NCBI GenBank assembly: GCA_025929455.1
Contig: JAICMB010000304.1
Span: 1-5,064 of the forward strand
Length of the DNA stretch: 5,064 bases
Reading direction: 5' to 3'
Source of the DNA: Bryobacteraceae bacterium
GTDB taxonomy: Bacteria > Acidobacteriota > Terriglobia > Bryobacterales > Bryobacteraceae
How positions within the stretch are numbered: position 1 is the stretch's first letter; each line of letters begins with the position of its first letter. This document shows positions 1-5,064 of this stretch, in pieces. Below the pieces are notes generated by a model. That model was not told where the DNA came from, ran no database searches, and worked only from the letters and a program-made list of their open reading frames with translations. A program made the translations under genes and the position numbers.

Positions 1-106
1 ACTTCTTTGTTTTCAGCAAGCTCATCCGCCGAGTTTCTGTTCGCAGCGACGTCCCGCCAGGGTCGTCTGGCGCTTTTGAGGAACTTCTCCGCGCCGACGC
101 TCCGAG
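1..106. other. No supported gene between the window start and the first repeat
   Basis: Neither strand shows a recognisable gene here. A forward frame is open from the first base but runs into the repeat and ends at 285 in repeat-derived sequence. A minus-strand frame is also open from the repeat edge to the window start, with a more protein-like composition (for example AEKFLKSARRPWRDVAANRN) but no start codon. It could be a fragment of a neighbouring gene broken at the repeat. Confidence 0.4.
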
Positions 107-175
107 GTGGGGCAGGCTTTCAGCCTGCGGCGGGTTTCCAAACCCGCCTCGTCCACCGCCGCACGATGCCCCGGG
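107..175 (+). repeat. Palindromic repeat, two-hairpin form (A), copy 1
   Basis: This copy begins GTGGGGCAGG and is about 93% identical over 69 bases to the copy at 3222-3290 (5 differences by eye). It contains two consecutive inverted repeats. The first pairs GCAGGCT (112-118) with AGCCTGC (122-128). The second pairs GGCGGGTTT (129-137) with AAACCCGCC (140-148). A shared tail, CTCGTCC followed by CGCCGCACGATG, comes after them. The copy lies about 310 bases upstream of the likely start of the AddB-like gene and is in the same phase as that gene. Function is unknown; it resembles dispersed intergenic palindromic elements of the REP or Rickettsia-palindromic-element kind in architecture, not necessarily in ancestry. 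Confidence 0.85.
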
Positions 176-190
176 TTCACTGGCGAGACT

Positions 191-270
191 CAGTTCCTTG
201 TAGCCCATGCCCGGCTTCGACGGTTGACCACTCCAGACCCGCCTCGTCCGTTGCAGCCAAACCTGCAACC
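191..270 (+). repeat. Degraded composite repeat copy
   Basis: Bases 231-256 match 3141-3166, the right half of the form-A copy starting at 3111, with three differences in 26. The left part, from CAGTTCCTTG at 191, loosely resembles the single-hairpin form B at 3031 onward (CAGTCTTGCTG...GCCCAT...CCGG). It looks like a decayed element whose form-A left arms are gone. The right half is well supported; the left boundary is uncertain. Confidence 0.55.
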
Positions 271-295
271 ACACAAGTCATGTAGGGTAGTCGCC

Positions 296-340
296 GCGGC
301 TCCGCTGTTCTGCGGGGCGCGCAGTCTCGCCGCCTGCCCG
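296..340 (+). repeat. Degraded single-hairpin repeat (form B)
   Basis: Bases 312-339 match the first 28 bases of the form-B copy at 3021 with five differences, sharing the core GCAGTCT and GCCTGCCC. The preceding 12 bases, GCGGCTCCGCTG (296-307), recur exactly at 3206-3217 just before another copy, so flanking sequence seems to belong to the family. The hairpin stem is partly eroded here. The right end is not clear. Confidence 0.5.
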
Positions 341-487
341 CGGCGCCACGAAATTGATTGCGCCGCGCTGCTCAGCGGGGCGAAGTCCACGCCGGGGTAT
401 CCTCCGGCTCCGAGACTAGCTATCATTCTTATAAGAGTCTCCACTCGACATTCGAAATATCCGGCGCTCTTCCGGCTCCCGACTCCC

Positions 488-3016
488 TTGACGCCCGAAG
501 TCTTTCCACTTCTCGAGCACGGCGCGGTGTTGCTCACGCCTGCCGATCCGCTTGCGCGCACGCTGCAGCGGCGTTATTCCGCGTGGCAGCGCGACCGCGG
601 GCGTGCCGTGTGGCCGGCTCCTCACATCGTTTCGCTCGACGCCTGGCTCGCCGAGCAATGGACCGCGCACACCGTCGCCGCCGAATCCGGCGCACCCGCG
701 CTGCTCTCGCCGGCCCAGGAGGCATTTCTCTGGGAGCAGGTCATTCGCGATGCGGGCACGGAGATTCTCGATCCGTGCGGCGCCTCCGCTGCGGCCGCCG
801 ATGCGTGGCGGCTGCTGCACGCCTATCGCATCCCGCTCGACGCGCGCTACGAAAATTCACCCGATGCCGCGGCGTTTCGCAAATGGGCGCAAGCCTACCA
901 GGCCCGCTGTGAGGATGCGGGCTGGACGGATGCCGCGCGCCTACCGGATCTGTTGCGAGCGGCCCCGCGCGCACACGTTCTGCACACCGCGTTTGAACCG
1001 CTGCCGCCGCAGACTCGCGATCTGTTCAATGCTTATGGCGCAACCGCTGTCACACCTGCGCTTCCCACCCGCGTGGTGCACCGCACGTATCAATGCGCGT
1101 CCGCTGAGGACGAGTTGCGCGCCGCCGCACGCTGGTCGCGCGAGCGCATCGAACGCAACCCGGCCGCGCATATCGGTGTGATCGTCTTCGGACTGCCCGC
1201 GCTACGTGCCGCCGCCGCGCGCATCTTCCGCGAAGAACTGCAACCCGGAGCCGATGCCGCGGCCGGACAGCCGTTTCATATCTCGCTCGGACCTCCGCTG
1301 CGCGAATATCCGCTGATCGCTGCGGCTCTCGTCGGTCTCGAATTTGCGTGCGCTCCGGTGCCCCTGGCGCGCGCCGGCGGTTTGTTGCGCTCGCCTTATC
1401 TGCGCGGCCCACGTGCGGACGCCGGCCGCCGTGCCATGCTCGATGCCGCGCTGCGTCACGACGGCGTGCGGGAGTTGAGCGTTGCCTCGCTACAGAGCCA
1501 TTCGCGGTCCGGCGGCGAGTGGAAGAAGCTGCAAAAACTGCTCAGCGCGACGCCGCACCGCCAGCGCTGCGCCGACTGGTGCTACACCTGCTCGCGCATC
1601 CTTCCGCTGCTCGGGTGGCCGGGCACGCGTCCGCTCGACAGCCACGAGCATCAACTTGTCCAGCGCTGGAGAAAAGTGCTTGCGCATTTCGCATCTCTCG
1701 ACGCGCTGTGCGCCCCACTGACGTTTAACGAAGCGCTCGCGCGTGTGCGTCTTCTCTGCGATGCTCCGTTCCAATTCGACGACACCGGCGCCCCGGTCTA
1801 CGTCACCGGCCCGGAGCAGGCGCGCGGTATGCGGTTCGACGCGCTGTGGGTCGCGGGATTGCACGATGAAGCGCTGCCCGCGCCGCCGCGCGTGAACCCG
1901 TTCCTCCCCGTGTCGCTGCAGCGCGAACGCGACGTTCCTGCAACGAGCGCGACCCTGGCGCGATCCGAAGCCCGCGCTCTCTTCGACTTGCTTGCGCAGG
2001 CCGCGCCCGAAGTCGTCATGAGCTATCCGGCATTTGCGGAGGATCGTGCGCTCGGACCCAGCCCGTTGCTGCCGGCCGCCGCACCGCTCACCGCATCTGC
2101 CGCTGCGCCTTGGACACAGCGTCTCGTCGAATCCGCGCCGCCGCTCGAATATGCCACCGACAACTTCGCGCCCGCGCTTCCGTACGGAGCGAAAGTATAC
2201 GGCGGCGCCACGGCCGTGCGCGACATGTCCGCCTGCCCGTTTCGTGCGCAAGCCGCGTACCGCCTCTTCGCGCGCAAGCTGCAGGACCCCTCCGCCGGCA
2301 TCAGCTTCCTCGAACGCGGCAACGCCGCGCACGTGGCTCTGAACATCATTTGGGAACGTCTGCAATCGCACGCCCGCCTGCTCGACTGCTCCGATCCGGA
2401 GCTCACCGACATCATCAGTGACGCAGCCGCGTCCGCGTTGAAGGCCCTGCCGCGCTTGCGCAGTGTCGCGGTGGAGCAGATGTGGCTGGAGCGCGCGCTC
2501 TCACGCTGGCTCGCCATCGAAAAGCGGCGCGATCCCTTCGAAGTTCTTGCTCTCGAACAGACCCAGGAGAACGTGTCCATCGACGGTCTGCTGTTCGATC
2601 TGCGCATCGATCGCATCGACAAATTGCCCGACGGCCGCCTCCTCGTCTTCGATTACAAAACCGGCGAAGTCGCCAAAGGCGGATGGGAGGGCGACCGACC
2701 CGATCAGCCGCAGCTCCCGCTCTATTGCATTACTGGCAGCGATGCCATAGCGGGCATCGCGTTCGCCCGTCTGCGGACCGGCGATCGGGGCTACAGCGCC
2801 ACGCTGCAACTCGGCCTCGGACTCCCCGATATGACCGAATACGGCACCGGCAACTGGCAGCGCCAATTATCCGACTGGCACGCCGCTTTGTCAGAACTTG
2901 CCCGCCGCTTCCGCGAAGGCGACGCCTCCATCGACCCCAAGCACGCCCACAAGACCTGCCAAACCTGCGATCTCAAGCCCCTCTGCCGCATCCACGAAAG
3001 GTTTCCGCATGCCTAA
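488..3016 (+). CDS. AddB-like PD-(D/E)XK nuclease family protein (double-strand break end processing)
   Basis: This gene encodes about 842 residues of the AddB-like 'probable DNA repair protein' family, the nuclease partner of a UvrD-type helicase in RecBCD/AddAB-like end resection in the cytoplasm. Residue numbers assume the TTG start at 488. The N-terminal part (from EHGAVLLTPADPLARTLQRR) is the inactive helicase-like half: the Walker A lysine motif is absent. GMRFDALWVAGLHDEALP (about 446-463) is the superfamily 1-like segment. The C-terminal nuclease has RGNAAH (His615), IDRID (Asp708), FDYKTG (Asp722, Lys724) and QLPLY (742-746). Cys583 together with Cys824, Cys827 and Cys833 (CxxC, then five residues, then C) fits the AddB iron-sulphur cluster. 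All catalytic and cluster residues are present. The length matches the family's usual 800-900 residues. I chose TTG 488 because homology-like sequence begins just after it and no closer ATG exists; GTG 527 would remove the first 13 residues. No good ribosome binding site precedes 488. The frame is also open back to 80 through repeats. The helicase gene follows on the same strand. Confidence 0.9.
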   Translation: MTPEVFPLLEHGAVLLTPADPLARTLQRRYSAWQRDRGRAVWPAPHIVSLDAWLAEQWTAHTVAAESGAPALLSPAQEAFLWEQVIRDAGTEILDPCGASAAAADAWRLLHAYRIPLDARYENSPDAAAFRKWAQAYQARCEDAGWTDAARLPDLLRAAPRAHVLHTAFEPLPPQTRDLFNAYGATAVTPALPTRVVHRTYQCASAEDELRAAARWSRERIERNPAAHIGVIVFGLPALRAAAARIFREELQPGADAAAGQPFHISLGPPLREYPLIAAALVGLEFACAPVPLARAGGLLRSPYLRGPRADAGRRAMLDAALRHDGVRELSVASLQSHSRSGGEWKKLQKLLSATPHRQRCADWCYTCSRILPLLGWPGTRPLDSHEHQLVQRWRKVLAHFASLDALCAPLTFNEALARVRLLCDAPFQFDDTGAPVYVTGPEQARGMRFDALWVAGLHDEALPAPPRVNPFLPVSLQRERDVPATSATLARSEARALFDLLAQAAPEVVMSYPAFAEDRALGPSPLLPAAAPLTASAAAPWTQRLVESAPPLEYATDNFAPALPYGAKVYGGATAVRDMSACPFRAQAAYRLFARKLQDPSAGISFLERGNAAHVALNIIWERLQSHARLLDCSDPELTDIISDAAASALKALPRLRSVAVEQMWLERALSRWLAIEKRRDPFEVLALEQTQENVSIDGLLFDLRIDRIDKLPDGRLLVFDYKTGEVAKGGWEGDRPDQPQLPLYCITGSDAIAGIAFARLRTGDRGYSATLQLGLGLPDMTEYGTGNWQRQLSDWHAALSELARRFREGDASIDPKHAHKTCQTCDLKPLCRIHERFPHA
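2996..3001 (+). promoter_or_regulatory. Shine-Dalgarno-like site at the end of the AddB-like gene
   Basis: GAAAGG lies seven bases before ATG 3009, which overlaps the AddB-like stop codon (TAA 3014-3016) as ATGCCTAA. This is the best ribosome-binding match in the window and has the geometry of translational coupling. It may be a relic of the original start of the downstream gene, or it may serve the repeat-spanning frame 3009-3383. It sits inside coding sequence, so chance is possible. Confidence 0.4.
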
Positions 3017-3020
3017 CCCC

Positions 3021-3048
3021 GTGGGGCAGGCAGTCTTGCTGCCTGCCC
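3021..3048 (+). repeat. Palindromic repeat, single-hairpin form (B), just after the AddB-like stop
   Basis: This is a perfect 10-base inverted repeat: GGGCAGGCAG (3024-3033), loop TCTTG, CTGCCTGCCC (3039-3048). It starts four bases after the AddB-like stop codon. The same CAGTCTTGCTGCCTGCCC core recurs twice inside the helicase gene (from 4891 and 4999). No T-run follows, so it is not a canonical Rho-independent terminator, but as RNA it would form a strong hairpin between the two genes. Family sequence may continue to about 3110 (GGGGTTGCAGCCGACTGCTC), with weaker resemblance to the copies within the helicase gene. Confidence 0.8.
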
Positions 3049-3110
3049 ATAGCCGGGGTTGCAGCCGACTGCTCTGCCGTGTACTACTCGCAGCATGCGC
3101 AGATTCCGCC

Positions 3111-3178
3111 GTGGGGCAGGCCTCCAGGCCTGCAGCGGGTCTCCAGACCCGCTTCGCCCGCTGCAGAAAACCTCCGGC
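3111..3178 (+). repeat. Palindromic repeat, two-hairpin form (A), diverged copy
   Basis: This copy begins GTGGGGCAGGCC. The first stem pairs GCAGGCC (3116-3122) with GGCCTGC (3127-3133). The second pairs AGCGGGTCT (3134-3142) with AGACCCGCT (3145-3153). Compared with the copy at 107, three stem positions differ and in each case the partner base has changed too, so both stems remain fully paired. The right tail diverges after CTGCAG. The segment GCCTGCAGCGGGTC (3128-3141) recurs at 4947-4960 inside the helicase gene. Confidence 0.85.
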
Positions 3179-3221
3179 CGATAAGCCGTCGCGTGCGGTT
3201 TGGTTGCGGCTCCGCTGCCGT

Positions 3222-3290
3222 GTGGGGCAGGCTGTCAGCCTGCGGCGGGTTGCCAAACCCGCCTCGTCCGCCGCCGCACGATGTCTCGGG
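3222..3290 (+). repeat. Palindromic repeat, two-hairpin form (A), copy close to that at 107
   Basis: This copy is nearly the same as the one at 107-175. The first stem pairs GCAGGCT (3227-3233) with AGCCTGC (3237-3243). The second pairs GGCGGGTT (3244-3251) with AACCCGCC (3256-3263). Two of the five differences from copy 1 (positions 3234 and 3252) fall in or at the edge of a loop. It is preceded by GCGGCTCCGCTG (3206-3217), which also precedes the degraded copy at 312. Between its end and the helicase start there are about 85 bases with no further copy. Confidence 0.85.
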
Positions 3291-3336
3291 CGATTTAACG
3301 TGCCACAAGCACCTTGTCGCAAATTTTCAATCGCCC
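3288..3336 (+). repeat. Short inverted repeat in the helicase leader
   Basis: GGGCGATT (3288-3295) and AATCGCCC (3329-3336) are exact inverted repeats separated by 33 bases. Inside the loop, GTGC (3300-3303) and GCAC (3309-3312) could form a small second stem. This lies 40-88 bases before the helicase ATG. It may be a leader RNA structure or a chance pairing; no known riboswitch or operator is recognised. Confidence 0.3.
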
Positions 3337-3360
3337 CTACCCGCCTCCACCGCGCAACGA

Positions 3361-3366
3361 AAAAGG
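3361..3366 (+). promoter_or_regulatory. Weak ribosome binding site for the helicase gene
   Basis: AAAAGG ends nine bases before ATG 3376. It is only a partial match to the Shine-Dalgarno consensus but sits at workable spacing. It agrees with the start chosen from the family-typical N-terminus. Confidence 0.45.
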
Positions 3367-3375
3367 CCCCCTCCC

Positions 3376-5064
3376 ATGACTGACGCCGCCGCCCGCGCCC
3401 TGGCGCTCGACCCCACCGAGTCCTTCATCGTCCAAGCTCCGGCCGGCTCCGGCAAAACAGAGCTCCTCAACCAGCGCTATCTCCGTCTCCTCGCCACCGT
3501 CGGCGCGCCCGAACAAATCGTCGCCATCACGTTCACCAAGAAAGCCGCCGCCGAAATGCGCTCGCGCGTCCTCGCCGCCCTGCACGCCGCCGCCAACCCC
3601 CGCCCCGGCGAGCCGCACAAGGCCCTCACCTGGGACCTCGCGCGCGCCGCCCTCGACCGCGATCGCGCACTCGGCTGGAACCTGCTCGACAATCCGGGCC
3701 GCATCCGGATGCAGACCATCGACTCTCTCGCGATGTCCCTCGCGCGGCAGATGCCGGTCGTGGCCGGTACGGGCGCGCTGCCGCAAGTCGTCGAAAACGC
3801 CACGCCTCTCTACCGCGAAGCCGCCGAGCGCACCATCGAGGGCGACATGGCCGCGGACGCGATCGTGCGCCTACTGCTGCACTTGGATAACAATTTCAGC
3901 CGCACCGCCGATCTCATCGCGACCATGCTTGGACGTCGCGATCAATGGCTCCGCCATATCGGCACCGGCGAAGCGATCCTCGATAACGCGCGCGAGCACA
4001 TGGAGCGCTGTCTCCACCGCCTCACATGCGAGCAGATCCGGCGCCTGCATTCGGCCGCTGAAGGAATGCCCGACGCACCCGGCGCCGCCATAGACGATGC
4101 CGCCGCTTGGCGCAATCTCGCCGCGGAACTGCTCACGAAGGACGGTGACTGGCGCAAGGCGCAAGTGCACCATACCCGCGGTGTCGCGGATCGCGATCGA
4201 CTGCTCACCGAATTCAACGCCCTGCGGCGTCTGCCGCCTCCGCAGCTCCTTGACGCGCAATGGGAGGCGCTGCGTGCGGTCGTGCAAATTCTGCCCGCCG
4301 CCGCCGCTCACTTGGGCGCAGTCTTCGCGGAGCGGCAGCGCGTCGACTTCGTCGCGATCTCACTCGCCGCCGTCCGCGCGCTCGGCACACGGGAAAATCC
4401 CACCGACCTGGCGCTGGCGTTCGGCGAACGCGTACATCATCTCCTCGTCGACGAGTTCCAGGACACCTCCTACACGCAACTCGAGCTGCTGGAACTGCTC
4501 ACCGCCGGATGGGAACCGGGCGACGGCCGCACGCTGTTCGTCGTTGGCGATCCGATGCAGTCCATCTACCGCTTCCGCCAAGCCGAAGTGAGCTTGTTCC
4601 TGCGCGCGCGCGAACAGGGCATCGGCAACCTGCGCCTCCGCCCGTTGACCCTCACGCGAAACTTCCGGTCCGCACCGGCGCTGGTGAACTGGTTCAACAG
4701 TGCCTTCGCCACAGTCTTTCCGGCGGAAGCCGATCCCGTCATGGGGGGCGTTCCGTTCGCGCCGTCCGAAGCCGCCGAAACCGGCGAAAGCACCATCGCC
4801 GTTCACGCCTTCCCACTAGACGCCCGCGACCAGGAAGCCCGCCGCGTAGCCGACCTAGTCGCCCACCATCTGCAATCCGAAGTGGGGCGGTCAGTCTTGC
4901 TGCCTGCCCGTCCCCGGCATGCAGTCGGTGCAGAGCAGGAGTCCGCGCCTGCAGCGGGTCACATCGCCCATGACCTGCAATCGCCCGAAGTGGGGCGGCC
5001 AGTCTTGCTGCCTGCCCGTCCCCGGCATGCAGCCGCTGCAGAGCAGGAGTCCACACCTGCAGTG
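3376..5064 (+). CDS. AddA-like UvrD/Rep superfamily 1 helicase, partial (3' end outside the window)
   Basis: The first 563 codons are present with no stop. The protein is an ATP-dependent DNA helicase of the AddA/RecB-like UvrD family, expected to unwind double-strand ends with the AddB-like nuclease encoded upstream. Motif I (Walker A) is APAGSGKT (21-28). Motif Ia is AITFTKKAAAEM (50-61). Motif II is LLVDEFQDT (356-364). Motif III is GDPMQSIYRFR (391-401). Motif IV is TRNFRS (427-432). Motifs V and VI and any C-terminal nuclease lie beyond the window. ATG 3376 is chosen because the sequence from MTDAAARALALDP onward is family-typical and AAAAGG precedes it. From about residue 496 normal helicase sequence gives way to two in-frame repeat-derived units (repeat proper starts at residues 503 and 539), where the family normally continues to a conserved strand of the IAVLVR type. 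The insert lies between motifs IV and V in what is usually a variable loop, so activity may be kept, but this cannot be judged without the missing 3' part. Confidence 0.9.
   Translation, partial: MTDAAARALALDPTESFIVQAPAGSGKTELLNQRYLRLLATVGAPEQIVAITFTKKAAAEMRSRVLAALHAAANPRPGEPHKALTWDLARAALDRDRALGWNLLDNPGRIRMQTIDSLAMSLARQMPVVAGTGALPQVVENATPLYREAAERTIEGDMAADAIVRLLLHLDNNFSRTADLIATMLGRRDQWLRHIGTGEAILDNAREHMERCLHRLTCEQIRRLHSAAEGMPDAPGAAIDDAAAWRNLAAELLTKDGDWRKAQVHHTRGVADRDRLLTEFNALRRLPPPQLLDAQWEALRAVVQILPAAAAHLGAVFAERQRVDFVAISLAAVRALGTRENPTDLALAFGERVHHLLVDEFQDTSYTQLELLELLTAGWEPGDGRTLFVVGDPMQSIYRFRQAEVSLFLRAREQGIGNLRLRPLTLTRNFRSAPALVNWFNSAFATVFPAEADPVMGGVPFAPSEAAETGESTIAVHAFPLDARDQEARRVADLVAHHLQSEVGRSVLLPARPRHAVGAEQESAPAAGHIAHDLQSPEVGRPVLLPARPRHAAAAEQESTPAV
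4861..5064 (+). repeat. Two tandem in-frame repeat units within the helicase gene
   Basis: Two units, 4861-4965 and 4966-5064 (cut by the window end), have their repeat starts (GTGGGGCGG) at 4882 and 4990, a period of 108 bases or 36 codons. From GTG onward they agree at 69 of 75 positions. Each is preceded by similar coding sequence (AHHLQSE at residues 496-502, AHDLQSPE at 531-538), so a linker was duplicated with the repeat. The core CAGTCTTGCTGCCTGCCC equals that of the intergenic copy at 3021. In unit 1, GCCTGCAGCGGGTC (4947-4960) equals part of the form-A copy at 3111, whose partner arm is missing here. The hairpin stem in these copies has a C or T opposite C and a G-T pair, so it is weaker than the intergenic one. 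Confidence 0.85.

Larger units (their letters stand above)
3009..3383 (+). other. Stop-free frame across the intergenic repeats (124 codons, doubtful gene)
   Basis: ATG 3009 opens a frame of 124 residues that passes through all three intergenic repeat copies, each beginning with GTG in this phase (VGQAVLLPA, VGQASRPAAG, VGQAVSLRRV). It ends with TGA 3381-3383, eight bases into the helicase gene (ATGACTGA). Its start overlaps the AddB-like stop, and GAAAGG stands seven bases upstream. The predicted product is basic and cysteine-containing, with no domain I recognise. Most of it is repeat sequence, and long stop-free frames are common in DNA this GC-rich. I do not call it a gene. It could still carry ribosomes across the gap to the helicase start. 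Confidence 0.25.

Noticed and set aside
1..25. Possible minus-strand gene start (ATG at 25-23, MSLLKTKK)
   Set aside because: Only eight codons are visible and there is no convincing ribosome site upstream.
7..285. Forward frame from the window start through the first repeats
   Set aside because: More than half of it is repeat or degraded repeat sequence, and nothing before the repeat is recognisable as a protein family.
413..440. AT-richer patch with TATAAG (430-435) as a possible promoter for the AddB-like gene
   Set aside because: No -35-like hexamer sits at suitable distance, so the match rests on one hexamer. It remains the most plausible promoter location before 488 but is not supported enough to annotate.
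1490..2371. Long minus-strand open frame (293 codons) opposite the AddB-like gene
   Set aside because: It is the antisense shadow of a clear nuclease gene, arginine-rich as expected from GC-rich complementary frames, with no recognisable motif.
3021..3048. Rho-independent terminator after the AddB-like gene
   Set aside because: The hairpin is strong but is followed by CATAGCCGGGG, not a T-run, and it belongs to a dispersed repeat family.
3021..3290. CRISPR-like array
   Set aside because: The repeats differ in form and length, spacing is irregular and there are only three copies; they are palindromic interspersed elements, not CRISPR units.
4739..5056. Minus-strand frame with a repeated LHAGDGQAARL peptide
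   Set aside because: The peptide repeat is the reverse reading of the tandem units in the helicase gene; the sense frame carries the helicase motifs.

Overview
This GC-rich window carries most of a two-gene DNA-break-processing locus of the AddAB type, with copies of a palindromic repeat family around and inside it. An AddB-like PD-(D/E)XK nuclease gene (about 488-3016, +) is followed on the same strand by an AddA-like UvrD/Rep superfamily 1 helicase gene (3376 onward, +), which is cut off by the window end. Gene order, protein lengths and the high-GC codon style fit a free-living soil-type bacterium. I lean towards Acidobacteriota (Bryobacter/Solibacter-like), mainly because of the dense short palindromic repeats. 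That is an inference from style; no taxonomic marker is present.

Layout. Positions 1-106 hold no gene I can support. Positions 107-340 hold one well-preserved repeat and two degraded copies, and the frame through them runs on without a stop into the AddB-like gene. The AddB-like protein has the full RecB-type nuclease motif set and four cysteines placed for an iron-sulphur cluster, but no Walker A near its N-terminus. Positions 3017-3375 between the genes are mostly repeats: copies start at 3021, 3111 and 3222, all in the same orientation. The AddA-like gene shows helicase motifs I, Ia, II, III and IV. From 4861 to the window end its reading frame runs through two tandem, in-frame 36-codon units derived from the same repeat family.

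How the genes work together. In AddAB-type complexes the helicase subunit unwinds double-strand DNA ends while the nuclease subunit(s) trim them, leaving 3' single strands for RecA. The two genes are co-oriented and probably form one transcription unit. In the ancestral operon they may have touched: a Shine-Dalgarno-like site and an ATG overlap the AddB-like stop codon. That ATG now opens a 124-codon frame through the repeats whose stop codon overlaps the AddA-like start.

The least ordinary feature is the repeat family. Its two-hairpin form shows paired base changes that preserve pairing. It starts with GTG in a stop-free phase at each well-preserved site, and it has entered the coding sequence of a helicase without breaking the frame within this window.
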